This document shows positions 12,001 to 26,200 of a DNA stretch of 64,000 nucleotides, piece after piece (within the stretch, counting starts at the first letter, position 1; every line of letters starts with the position of its first letter). The notes under the pieces are model-generated. The model was not told the origin of the DNA, searched no databases, and was given only the letters and a program-made list of their open reading frames with translations. The translations under genes were made by a program, and so were the position numbers. Source of the stretch: Pyxicephalus adspersus (lineage: Eukaryota > Chordata > Amphibia > Anura > Pyxicephalidae); the NCBI RefSeq assembly GCF_032062135.1, contig NC_092859.1:110906294-110970293 (forward strand). Reading direction: 5' to 3'.

Positions 12001-13929
12001 ATTATAATAATAACGTACAATGTACTCTGCCAGAAATGACAAAGTGTCATTCAGTCCTTCCTCTCAAATGTTTGATTGATAGATTCAATCCAAATATTGT
12101 GAGGTCTATGGTACATGCTAAGTGTGAATGTTTCCTGCAGAAATGTACATGTGCATGAATCTATGCTATGTGTAAATGATTCTTGAAAGCATAGTTTAAA
12201 GTATAATATACAACAAGAAAAAATAAATACTATAAATAATATATAAAATAATACTAATGTATAATATAAAATAAATACATATATTTCATCAGAATATACA
12301 TAGATAACTTCCTTTTTAACCGGACTAAAGTAATGAAGAATATTTGTCAAATATACCAGGTGAAGAGAGAATAGAGCAACACAAGTTGTTGAACCTGGAA
12401 ATGTGTTTTTGTCACTTGCATGGCTTAGTTTAGCAGATGAGTTTAAACCACACAACTGCACTAGAGAACTGCAACCTTGATCACCATGATTTTGTGTGTA
12501 TCTATATCCGAAACTTTAAGGTCTTGAATAAAATAGAACAAGTTTACAACCCATCATGTTTTACTGCTATCTGGGGCTCCTGTTTTTCCTTTTGGGACTT
12601 TTTTTGTGGGGAAAACACTTTAACAAGAATACAGACAACAATAAAAATCTGACACTACTTCATACAGTCCCCTTCATTTTAAAAATGCTGTGTTAGAAAT
12701 TTCTCCTTACTTTGTCTCAGGGACAACCTTTTTACTAGACAGGAAGTAAGCCTCCAATGGCAGTAAAACTTGACATGAGTCTCATTCTTTCCCTATTCTA
12801 TCCAAAAAAAAAAAAAAACAATTGTCTTCAGGTACAGATAGACTTTAAGGGCCCTAGTGGACATGAGAGGTGTTTTTATGCAGTTGAGATGCAAAGGTGT
12901 GACATGCACTTTAAAGGTATAAATTAGGTTACTGTACGCAGCAAACAATGTGAATGCAATATGATTTATCATGGCAGGTTTTTTACATACAGCTTTACAA
13001 GTTTATTAGCATCAATAAAAAAAAAACTAACAAGGAGATTAAATTGGTGAGTATATGGTACATTGCATTTCTGGGACTGTTTTTTTTAAAGAGAAGTCAA
13101 GTCCGATAAGTGAAAATATCAATCTTTAAGGACTTTATTACAGGGGCAGAGAAGGACAATGCAGGGAAGATTACAGGATAAAAATATATTCCAAAAGTTA
13201 ATCCTTAGTATTATATGACTATAACAAATCCTCTAACTGTGGGATAATTCTACAGTGTAATCCTTCTGCTGAATAGTTTGTGTTTAAATTCTAAAAAAAA
13301 AAAAAAAAAACAAATTTCTACTGTACTGGGAAATTACCTAACACATTCTGCCCAATGTCCTTTAGTCCTTTAGGATTTGTGTTCTACATACTGTCCTCAC
13401 TGAGAAGTTTAACTTTTAGAACTGCAAATGGAGATGCAGGAATGCCACAAAGCATAATTTCTCAAGAATGAATAAACTAAGCATAGCAAAGAATCAATGA
13501 ATGAAAAACATTTTAGCAAAGATATATATCCAACACTGACAATTCATACTGGCAAGCTGTGACCAGGTCAATGCCGGTCACAAAGCTGTATTTCAAAGCC
13601 ACTATGATCCCTGAGTAGTGGAGCTCAAGCTTGCTTCATTGGCAAAGCAAGTCACAGAGGAGATAGCCATTTCAGAGGGCTGTTATGCCCAGAACTAGGT
13701 CACAGGTTCAAATCTCGGCCAGGAATATCCATTAGGTTAATCTGCTTTCCCTAACAAAATGTCCTGGGACAACGTTAATGACATATGACTGACATTAGAT
13801 CAGGGGGTTGGCTTGAGAGCATGAGGGTCCGTTAGTGATATGACAATTGACTTTGTAAAGTTCTGTGTAATATGCTGGTGCTATATAAATATTGTCACAT
13901 TGTCACATGGTGAAATGAGAACCAACCAT

Positions 13930-13964
<35 letters not shown>

Positions 13965-16900
13965 ATGCAAACAATAATTTTTTTTCTTTATTTAGGAAAA
14001 AAACAATGCTAACACAGTAAGCAGAATAATTTTATATGGTAAAACTTCTTCACTGAAATCTTGTCAAACACAGCACCAATGTGGATGTAAAGTAAAGTTA
14101 ATGTGGTATCTGGGGCTGATATTTAAGATGAAGAAATCTGGCTCTGGCCACAAAAAGTTGGTTATTTTTCAGTACATACTGCAAAATGTTTTGCACACAG
14201 ATGGTTGTAAGGCTTCTGATTACTGCTTCTCAACCACATGTAATCAGGCTTTTAACAGTTGTGGGCATTTGTTCAGCCATGCCTGTGACAACCTGACTCC
14301 TTAAACAGCAAGCAGTTTCTAAGAACAGATATAAACCGGTGGTTGATGTATACCTGACAATTTATCCTATCAACAAGAATGATACTGATAACTTTCCCTA
14401 AGGACCATCTGATTTGTTTTAGTGATAAAGCAAGGGGAAAGGAATCAAATGATGATTAAAGGTTGCCTATAAACGCTGAAAAATCATGTGTGTTTTCAAA
14501 GATGTTATGAAAAAACTTTGAATCAGGAACCAAAAGTTTATTTGAACCATAGGGCATGTGTTCAGGTAGTCTGAGCATTTTATACAGATGCCCCTGGAAG
14601 ATTTCTTGGGACCTGTTTATTGATGCCTCCCCCAAGGCAGGTGGACTGAAAACACATTGGAACCAACCCAGGTAATCAGAAACCTGTAATGAGGCAAAGA
14701 AACCAGATCCAAGCTATTAATATTATTACAAAATATGCCATTAGTAATAACGAAAACACAGAGAACACATATCAAAAATCTGTTTTGGATAGGGCTTCTT
14801 AAAAAGTTTTATTCTTTAGACATAACTTCTATAAGAACATCTTCTTAAAACTGAAAAAGCATGTCATATCATGATTTAATTTGGAAGGAGCAATACTATA
14901 ATAAGAGAGTCAACATTATAACTGCCATGTGTCAGGCAAACTGTAGGATACCAACTCTGATTATCTTCCTGTTAGAAAACATTTACAGGTTCATCTTGGC
15001 TAGAATGATCCAATTTACTGTAAATTTTCTAAGTGTCTAATATTAGTTATGTGTTATTAGAAAAATGGCTCTTTAAGGACACCATTTGTTAGGATTTGTC
15101 CTTCTCACAAGCTTTGCTAACAAACAGTTTCTAATAGAGCTGGTTCTTTGTTTTGTGTAATGGTCGTTATTCCGCTGCATTAGCTAGAGAAAAAGAGGCA
15201 AATAAAAAATCTCTGCATTTATTGCTATGTTTACTTGAGGGTAGCTTGTTAAATTGACTTATTCTGGCACCCTGTCTCATTAGTTACATGAAACTCCCTT
15301 GGTATGAAACAACTTTCCAGCTATCACCAAGCAATTCTGACAAGTAAAACTCTCACAAATGGGGGACAAATACTTGTAGCTACATATGTTTTATAATAAA
15401 AGTTTACACATCTGATTTGCAAGCAGCATTTATTCCTTTCCAGTCACTCCTTGCCTTCATTCATTTTGACAACAGATACATAGAGAGTACTTGTAAGGGT
15501 TCATAAACAATGACAACTGAGCTGCATCTACATTGCCTTTCCTGTCAGAAAAGTACAATTTACCAAACAAAAACTATTTTAAAGTGAAACTCCAGCTTTT
15601 ATATTCTCCAAATAGTTTTGAGGAGAGCCAGGGTAGCACTGATGGGAAGCAGAGGGCAGGATGATCGCTACACTTCTAATGCTTGTTGTGTAGATGTTAC
15701 AGTGTACTGCTAAATGGGACAAGTAGCTTTCATGGCAAGAGAAGAAAAGGGTGCTAAAAGAAATGTAAGGCTGAAGATTAGCTAAAGCACCACTTAGTGA
15801 TGATCTGTCAGACATTTAACTTACCTCAAATCAACATATTGCCAATTAGTTGTCTAGGTAATTGTGAACTGCTGAAATACATTACCAGGTCCCCACTTTT
15901 GTTCCTAGTAGTTAGCTTAGCAAATATGAGGAATACAATTTACTGTTTGTTTACTTCTTATGCTACTATTCAACAAGCTTCCAATGATTAATAAAAATGT
16001 ATTCCAGACCAGCATCTGGGCCAGAATAAAAACTCAACAGCTGGCTGTGAATGGCAAGTGCCTGCAGTGCGTACCAGGACAGCTGTCCAAGCCTTGCCAA
16101 CTGTTTGGTGTGCATACAGGAATTAATGCTATACAAAGTGACACACTGCAAGTGTTTCATGTTGAAATGATACCACGTAGACCACTATATTTGCACTGAC
16201 TTCTTAATGGCAAATGTAACTAATTAGACTGTCTATGAAAACGTAGTTTGCAAAGCAAAACAATAAATACAGCACATACATAGAGATGAATCTACAAAGT
16301 ATACTATGTTACAACTTAGCATTTTGCAAGCATAAGAACCATTTCAGATTTTTGGGAGACTGTAGTGTTCTTCCAGACACAACCACACTCCCAAACACTC
16401 CTTTTAAAACATGTGTTGGTGTTCCGGTCTCATTTTTTTTTTCCACCTGTCTCCATGCCATAAGACAAAGTTGTCAAATGCATATCAGGAGATAACAAAA
16501 ATGTCCCCAGCAAAAAATATAAAACTATAGGAATGTGAGAGAGATGCTTCCTAGGTTAGCATGAAATACAGAAGAAAACTATTCTGTCTACACTGACATT
16601 ATGAAGAACTTATACTATAAATACAACAGGAATTCAGTATATATTTCCTGAATAGGTATTTTCACTGCAATAGTTTTACATCAAATATAAAAAGGAGACA
16701 AATACCATACTTTGAAGATATGAAACACCCAAGGTCATTATAGGTAGACATGACCTTCATAGGTTTCTGCAGCTGGCAGATTTTATTATAACAAGCAAAA
16801 ATCTTTATTCTTCCCCCGATTCACCCACGCTGGCTGTTACATACTTGGTACAGTCTGAAGTTAAGTTTCACTCTGATCCTCCCTAAAGTCATATGAAATA

Positions 16901-18111
16901 CAGGGACCTATTATATCAATATCTCCTTTCTGCTTTCAGCACTTGCTAGAAATTGCCTTTAACCATTTATAATTGCCCAAAACACATTTTTCATAGAACA
17001 AGCACGCGTTTCTTTAACCTAAAGCATCCGTGATTCAAAGTAAGAGCTCGAAAAAATGTAGAAAACCGTTAAAAAAAACAAAAAAAACATAAGATGCAAT
17101 CAAAGTCCAAAATGACATTCTGCACCAAAAAGAAATATGTGCCATTAGCAGCAGTGAACTAAAAGCAACTATTATAACAAGCCTAAGAGATGCATCCTCC
17201 TCTCCATCACATTGCATTACAAATATTAAAATCAAAATTCACAGACTTTGCTTTCTTGTTGTTTATACGCATCCTAATGGGTACAACACACACGCACCAA
17301 TTCCGAGAATGCATAAAAATGTGAGGAACTAAAGCTTTTTTTTTTTTTTTTTAACACAATCGCTTTATTTCCGGGCTCAAAAGTAATTGGACAATTGACT
17401 CAAAGGCTATTTCATGGGCTGGTGTGGGCAATTCCTTCATTATGTCATTATCAATTAAGCAGATAAAAGGCCTTTGTTGATTTGAGTGGGGGGTGCTTGT
17501 ATATGAAAGATTTTGCTGTAAACAGACAACATGCGGTCAAAGGAACTCTCCATGCAGGTGAAACAAGCCATCCTTAAGCTGCAAAAACAGAAAAAACCCA
17601 TCCGAGAAATTGCTACAATATTACGAGTGGCACAATCTACAGTTTGGTATATCATGAGAAAGACACAAAGCACTGGTGAACTCAGCAGGGCCAAAAGACC
17701 TGGACATCCACAGAAGACAACAGTGGTCGCAGAATAAATTTCCATGATGAAGAGAAACCCCTTCACAACAGCCAACCAAGTGAACAACACTCTCCAGGAA
17801 GTAAGCATATCGATATCCAAGTCTACCATAAAGAGAAGACTGCATGAAAGTAAATACAGAGGATGCACTGCAAGGTGCAAGCCACTCATAAGCCTCAAGA
17901 ATAGAAAGGGCTAGGTTGCTAAAAAAAAAAAAAAATCTAAAAAAAGCCAGCACAGTTCTGGAAAAACATTCTTTGGACAGACGAAACCAAGATCAACCTC
18001 TACTAGAATGATGGAAAGAAAAAAGTATGGAGAAGGACCACATGGAACAGCTCATGATCCAAAGCATAGCACGACATTGACTGGGAGGCAACTGAAAGCC
18101 GCTGCAATAAA

Positions 18112-18150
<39 letters not shown>

Positions 18151-18900
18151 GTATATATATATTTACACACATACTAGAAAACAAATAGTACTCAACAGCT
18201 TGATCTCAAACAATTGTTCTGCAAATTCCTAAACACTAGAAATGTCCCAGTTTTTTTCATTCAGTAAGAAGGCAGACTTACAGGTTGCCACTGCTGACTT
18301 TTTTCAGAAGATTGTAGTTGCCAGGTTGTCACTGTGTCAAACAAAAAAATGCAGCAAGTAAAAATAGACTGAATTCAGAATTTATGAAATGCATAATTGT
18401 TCAGGATTAACAACTTTCAAAGACAACAAATGACAGACAGGCAACTAGATCTAGTATAAAGTGAGGTCAACAATGACAAGGTTCCCAGTGAGCTGGAATG
18501 CCTCTTGATTAGGTTTTCCACTTGCAGTCTATTTGTTTTTAAGATAAAAGGTAATAAGAAACAGAAGAAAAAGAGAAAAGCAAAATATTTATTACTGTGT
18601 TAACAACATGACTTAATACCAATATTTATTGGGGGAGTTCAATTTGGATCCAACAGGCAGCAAGTCTAATTTCAGAGGGTTTCTGAACTGTTCAAAAAGC
18701 CTACTATCTGTTTGTAAAATAAGGTTGTCAAGCTATGCTGTGAACCTGCAACCAGAAAAAAAGGGAAAGATTAGCTCTGATTTTAGTGTCCCAACTGTGA
18801 ACCCAATCGGGAATGGCTTGTTTTAAAGCTCATTTACTTACAGTTTCATAACCTACACAAAAAACAAGGTATAAAACTAATATTAATATTATTATAAATA

Positions 18901-18970
<70 letters not shown>

Positions 18971-21900
18971 CCCACCTCTAAAGATGTACATGCTACCCTG
19001 AAGTACTTCTCCTTTTATCCCAACCATGCCTACAAAACCATATACAACATACAGCCAACAGATGACAAGTTCATGATGAGATGTTAACACTGTCCAAGAA
19101 GCCAGCAGTAGAGAGTGGATCTGTATTACATGCAACTTAATTTCTAAGATTTTTAAAGTTGGGTTTCAATGCAAATATTGTATATAATTAATACCCAGTA
19201 TTGTTTTATAGTCATTAGGTAGATATTACGTTCTTTTTTTGCATGCTTTTTACTCTCTCACAGGGACCCTTTAGAGAACAACGCCTGAAGCGCAACACCC
19301 TTTTTAAAAAAAAAAAAAAAGTTGCAGCACTGCCCTTTAATTCTCAATTGCCTAGGCAAAGCCTCTAGGGATACCTACGTCAGGCATTCTGGGAGGCTCT
19401 TGGGAGCTCTTTCTGCACATGCTCAAGCATCTCAGGCATGCGCAGAAGGAGCCTTTTTCTGCAAAAAGAAAAATTGGCAAATCTCACGCATGCACAGTGA
19501 GATTGGCATATTTTTTTTAATCCTACATCACCCGATCTCATGCCTGAGTCGAGTGACATAGAATGAAGAACAGGAAAAACGGAAAAGATGGTGGCGCGGA
19601 AACGACGCCGGACCTGATGCAGGACACGCCTAGAGCGATTGGACTGCCCTGCAGGATTAAAGATAAGTGTATTTTTTGTATTTTTTTTTGCAGTTTTAGT
19701 TCTCTAAATATTCAGTTGTGTTATAAGAATCATATTATGTATTATTTTCTTTATTTGTAAAACAAGAATTCCTAATAAACCATATACAATTTATTTAAAA
19801 AAACTGCCAAAAAAGTGTTTCCTTTTAAACAAAAGCACTTGTCTATATGGCTAGTCACACTATTATTTTTTTCAAAACCCTATCCGTGTAATATGTAGAA
19901 TATTTTACCACACATTTCCAAAAAGGAATTTAAGATAGAAGAAATTAGTTTTAAAAAGAATACAAAAATTATCCCTCTGACGTGGTTTTAATCATATATC
20001 AATATCATAGTACCACACCTGCATAGTATTTGATAAAATTATGAAGGTATTTACAACCAACAGAGATGTTCATCAGATTTTCTATGTTCAATCAGAACTT
20101 TATTCCTGGATTTGTTTTAGTCTCTAAAACATCATTAACATTCACTCAGAGGAAAACATCTTTGCTTTGCCTGAAACGTGATATGCATTTTGGTATTGTG
20201 TTTACAGGCACAAAATGAGAGGCAAATCAATCATGTCAATAAAGGGATATGGTACAAAAAGCTAGAAAAAACATCCCTTTGCCAACAAAGTTGATAGTGC
20301 AAAAGAACATTTGTTTTCGACAGCTCTATTAGCGCTGTCATTGCGTATCAATTACAATGCACAAACTCCTGAGTCTAATTTAGTCTTAAGTGACAAAGAG
20401 CTTTCATCTACTGTAATGTTGAAGCAAGTAACCTGTGATTGCATTGGGAGCATCAAACACTATATTCATTCTCCACTGTAGCAAAGTCTGCAAGAAGAAG
20501 ATGAGATGTATTTTGCTGCAACTAGAGGCACAGCCTAATCCCACGGTGAGCCTGCTGCTCAGCTTATGTGATTATAGGGCCTTTCATTCACCACAACCTA
20601 GATATGTGTTACCAAGCATACGGCTTTCCAAAGCAATGGAGATAATACTAAAAAGATGAGAATGACCCCTTTAGAGGTTGAAAGAGATCTTGTTAGGCCT
20701 CAGTGCTTGAAGTGGTCTAATGCCAAAATGGCAAAATAGCTGTAGCAGGATGCTGAATTCTTTACTGCATAGATCAGGCAGTGTGCCATCACAAGCTGTG
20801 CTAACAGTTTCTCTGAAGAGATAAATAGCAGATACCCAAGTAAGCTGCTATTTACTATTACCTTAGATGAATATGATTATTACGGTATTCCAAGGCAGTG
20901 ACAAAGTAATAAATTATGCTGGGTTCTGATTTGCAATACTTTACAAACAATGCTAAATCCATAATAGTTAGCAATCGTATTGTGTACAAATCCCCAACAT
21001 GAACCCTAAGAAAACAAATGTAACACCACGCCTTGGTAAAATGTGTAAAGTCTGTAGATGCCCAAGTCATACTAAAAGTTTGCAACACATTTTTACAAAC
21101 TATGTTGGCCAATAATAGGCATCACTTAAGGTGCGTACACACTTCCAATTTTTATCGTTCAAAACGAACGACGAACGATCGATTGGGCAAAAAATCGTTC
21201 GTAAAAAAGTAACCAACAGCGCCGACGAACGAGGAAAGTCGTTGGAAACGAACGACCGGACCGGCGGATCGGTTTGGACGACGATCGTTGAACATCGTTC
21301 GTTGATCGTCCATGGTCTGAGCATGCGTACGAGTCTGAGCATGAACGAACGTTCGTTTACTTTCCTGTCGTGCACATAGTTCCTCTATCGCTCAAACGAT
21401 CGTATCTATTGTGTGTACAATATCTACGAACGATCGTGTCATTATCTCTATGTGCAGGATCGGTGCTATACGATCGTTCGTAGATATCGTGCAGGATCGT
21501 TCGTTTTCCAACGATGATAATTGGAAGTGTGTACGTAGCTTTAAACATCAAAAGTTACTGCATTAATCAATAGACTTAAAGCTGCCTTCCCATAACTAAG
21601 TCTTTTTGCTTCTCTATGCAATGCAGGCATATCATGGCTAGTAAAAGGGGTTGATAAGGTGCTGTATATACCTTTCTGTGGGAATTGCCCAAATGTGATG
21701 CTGGGCCTTCATGACTGAAAAAATGGAAATCAAATTAGTAAAAAGGGCAGCCCTGAAAAAAAATAGCTAGATGATAATACTGGATGTTTTCCAGCCAGGA
21801 TATAAGGCAGTCACTGATCTGCTAAAACTTGTAATGCAGATCAGAAACAGAAGTCATTTGGAAACTTTTCTCGCCTCTTCTTCGATTTCTCCTCTGCTTT

Positions 21901-23193
21901 TGACACTGTGGATTATCTTCCCTTTCTAATACAAATCATGAACTCCACTGGTATCAGTGACACTGCTCTCTCTTGGTTACTGCCTACCTATCTGACCGCT
22001 CCATTCAAGTTTCCTTAAATAGTAATTCCTCTGCCACTCTCCTCCCTGTTGGTGTTCCCCAATGGTCAGTCCTTGACCGGTTCTCCTGTCTCTGTACACC
22101 TCCTCACCTGACAAACTCATATCTTCCTTTGTTTTACAGTACCATCTGTAAGCCAATGACACTCAAATCTTATCTGTCCACCCCTGACTTGTCTCCCTCA
22201 GTGCTAGATAAGGTCTCATACTGTTATTTATCCTTCCCCTCAGGCACGTTGTCTTGGTGTCACCTTAGATTCTTCTCTCTCCTTGACCCATTCAGAACAT
22301 TTCCAGGTCCTGTCACTTTCATCTATACATCTCCAAAATCTGCCCCTGCCTGTCCCTGGAGACCACTTAACTCCTTGTACACGTTCTTATCTCTTTTCTG
22401 GACTACTGTAAAATCCTCCTCTGTGGTATTCATCTAACCCAACTCTCTCCTCTACAATCTATTATGAATGCTGCAGCCAGACTCATCCACCCTTCCCAAC
22501 GCTCCTCTTCCGCTGCCTCTCTTTGTAGTTCTCTCCATTGGCTTCCATTTCACCTCAGAATCAAATTTAAGCTCCTGTGCTTTGCCTTCTAATCCCTCAA
22601 CAGCTCTTGTCCCACTTACATCTCTGACATGGTAAAAAAAAAAACACACTTCTAGCCAGTCATTTAGCTCCTCCAAGGCCACCCCGACTCACAGAAATGT
22701 TCTATTTCTCGTCCAGTTTGGCTTGTTCCTACTTTCCCTAAATTTAAAAGAGCCCTAAAAACCAATCTTTTCAAACTTTTTCTGTCTCTTAGGCCCTCAC
22801 TACCTAACCATCATTACTTAGTTCGCCTTCTATTGTGCACTACCCCCTCTAAATCTTTTGGGCAAGGTCCTCACCCCCTCCTGAGTCATTGTTTGTATCT
22901 GTCTGACATTTGCAAACTCTATTGAATGTACAGCACTGCGTAATATGTTGGCACAATACGAAAAAAAATTTTATTAACCCCCCCCAGCGGTCTGATTCTG
23001 GCTGTATTTCCATGCAAAAAGCAGTACAATTTTTTGCATGGAAATTTATTTTACATTGTAGACTTATAATTCTTAGGCATAACCCACTGACACATGTCTA
23101 ATAGTTAATAAATGTATTAATAAAATTAAAAAAAAAAACAAAAATCTGTTTAAATAAACCAAAAAAATTGTAATATGTAATATAACCGTACAG

Positions 23194-23244
<51 letters not shown>

Positions 23245-26200
23245 GAGATATATTATATGAATATTTCCTTTGCATTGGACTCAATACAGCTATTTTGTAT
23301 TGAATCCAATACAAAACTATTTGAATTTCCCGCTGCTAAGTCTCGGCCACACCGACACATGCACCGTTGTCATCGGGAAACTCCGTAGGACGTCTCTGCA
23401 CTTCGCGGCTGGACATCAGAGGTGGCAGATGAGTCCCCAGGACCTGCGGGGACCAGCAGGACGCCCGGGGACAGCGACGGAACAAGGTAGGGGGGGCTGA
23501 GAAGTTCCTGGCTTTGCCCCCTTCAAGGTGAAATAGAAAAATGAGTGTTGGGGCATATGACAGCCTAATATCTTAGTATGTAACTGTGCAAATATCAGGT
23601 CTTTGCGATAACTAAAACTGGTTTCTTTTAGTGAGAAGCTGTGATGGCAGAGGCACAAGCAAGTTTCATGTTGTTGGGAGTTACGGGCTGCCATGAAGTT
23701 TTTGTTTCTCCAGGAAAAGTCAGCAATGGGCATTCACACTGAGATGTCTCAAACACTGGGGGAGAAGTGTCCTTCCTACAGCACTGTCAAAATCTGGATA
23801 TCTCGTTTCAAGCCTGGGCATTTCACCGTTAAAGATGAGCCCTGCAGTGGGCGCCCCCCAACCTCAACTGACCCGTCAACCTGAGATGCTGTCCATGAGC
23901 TGATTATTGAGGACCGGCGAATATCCACAAAAAAGATATACCAGATACTTGACATCTAACGGGAACGTGTTGGGTTTGTTATCACCACTATCCTAGACAT
24001 GCGCAAGCTTTCAGCGAAGTGGGTGCTGAAATGTTTGAACAGTGATCAGAAGAAGGAACGAGTTGAAGCATCCAAAGCCAATTTGGCCCATTTTGAAGCT
24101 GCACAGGAATTTTTGGCTGGATTAGTAACTGAGAATGAAACGTGGCTCCACATTTATGATCCTGAAACCAAGAACAGTCAAGGGAATAGCGCCACAGCGG
24201 GTCACCGCACCCGAAGACGTTTCAAACCCAGAAATCCGCCAAAAAAGTCATGGCATACGTTTTCTGGGACAACAACGGTATTCTGTTGGTGGACTAACTA
24301 CCTCAGGGGTCTAGTATCACCGAACAGTATTATGCTAACCTCATGGACCAGCTGAAGGAGGCAATTAAGATGAAATGCTGTGGAACGTTGACCAAAGGGA
24401 TTCTATTTTTGCAGGACAATGCACCTGCGCACATGTCCAACTTTGTGGCTGCAAAATTGAATACCCTGGGTTTCCAATTGGTCCACCATCCCCACTACTT
24501 ACCAAACCTAGTCCCTTCAGACTATTATCTGTTCCTGAATTTGAAGAAACGCCCGAAGGGGCAACGTTTTCAGGAAACTTTTGACGTCAAAGATGCTGCT
24601 GAGATCTGGTTTGTGGCCCAACCAAAGGACTTTTATTTGAACAGTCTAGAAAATCTGCAACTACGCTGTACCAAGTGCATCAGTCTCAGGGGGGAATATG
24701 TTGAATAAATGTGTTATTTCATAACTCTGGCTCTCTTCTTTCTGGGCAAAGCCAGGAACTTCTCAGCACTCCCTCGTACACGTCACAATGCAGATGTGGA
24801 ATTCAGAAAAATAGTGTGCTAGAAGCTGAATGAGGAAGCCTGAACAGAGAATTAATGTACATGAGAAATCCTCAAATATACAGTCTTCATGTGTCGCAGC
24901 CAACAATCCTCTAACCGGATGGGAACTTTAGTTGGTAAAAACCTTGTACCAATGAATGTACCTTCGTTCTCTATGAAGATCAAATACATGTTTAATGTTG
25001 ACTAAGTGGGTTCTTTCTTTGCAATGGAAAGTTGTGAAAAAGAGAGTTTATGTTGTGTATCTTTAGTAGGAAATTAATATTAAGTAGAATATCATGGAGA
25101 AACATTATTACATTGAAAGTAATATTTTTTTAATAGGCCCCTACTATATTTAGTTTTATCATTTGTTTACTAAGCCTATTTATTAAACATAACAAGAAAA
25201 CAAATTGTGCACGTTTTGAGTTCCCAATACAAGCTGTTCTTGCAATATTTCTTTGCATATAGTCCTGGAAATGAATTATCTAGACTCATTGATTGTTCTG
25301 CTAGGTCCCATTCACCAAAAGGCCACAGCAAGTTTTGTTGTGACAACTGAGAGCTTAATTGTATTGTTCTGTGAACCATGAATATTCATTGAAGCCAGGC
25401 AACAATTAAATGCTCTGTCACCACGCATGTAAATCTGAGGGGAGGGCATGTCCAACCTGCAATCTGTCAGCCTGGCCGCCACAAGGAAAGTGACAGAAAG
25501 CTTTAGTGATGAGGAGTAAAGACATATGAAAAAAAAAAAATGTTTATCCAGGAGGAGTGTTTCTGCAGGCAGTGAGCAATTAATTCCTTTTCAGCCTTCT
25601 AGGAACTGGCAGGAGGTGTTCTGCATCTCACACCAGCTAACAGAGTTGTTAAACAAAGAATTGTTGCAATAAAATAAGCTACAAAAATATACTCAGACTG
25701 CTTTAAGTTCCTAGGTTAGTACATTAACATACTCGAATAAACATATGCATTAGTTTTTTTTTTTAATTCCTGTTTTTTAGGCTATTCAAACTATAGTCCC
25801 CAGGTTCAGTTTTGTTAATCCAAGGTGTTTCCTATGAAGTTTTGAAACACTGGTATAAGTTCAAGGCAGGTGCTATTTTATGTAATTCCTATCGTAATAT
25901 TGCTTGATTTTCTTCTACATGATAGGTGAAAGAAAACAGGACTGATAAAATATGTGAGCTAAATAAGCTTTATCAGTATATCACCATTTCATCCTCACTA
26001 TTATTTCAACTACAGAGCATTCTTGTGCCTAAAGTACTTGGCTGAGAAAGGCAATGGGCACATCTTCTTCTGACCTCTAGCATAAACAGGACATTCTCAC
26101 CCTAAGAACGTCACTCACCTAATATTTGACCTTTTTCAAGTCATTCTCTGTGAACTGCAGAATGACTGTGCATGAAAATCCCAGCAATAACAAGAAGTAC

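Noticed and set aside
18008..18232. Open frames across TA repeats
   Set aside because: The Tyr-Ile runs are translations of a TA microsatellite.
21131..21379. Charged open frame (82 codons) with many Ser, Asn and Glu residues
   Set aside because: It is produced by repeated CGAACGA/TCGTTCG words of a palindromic MITE; both strands are open for the same reason.
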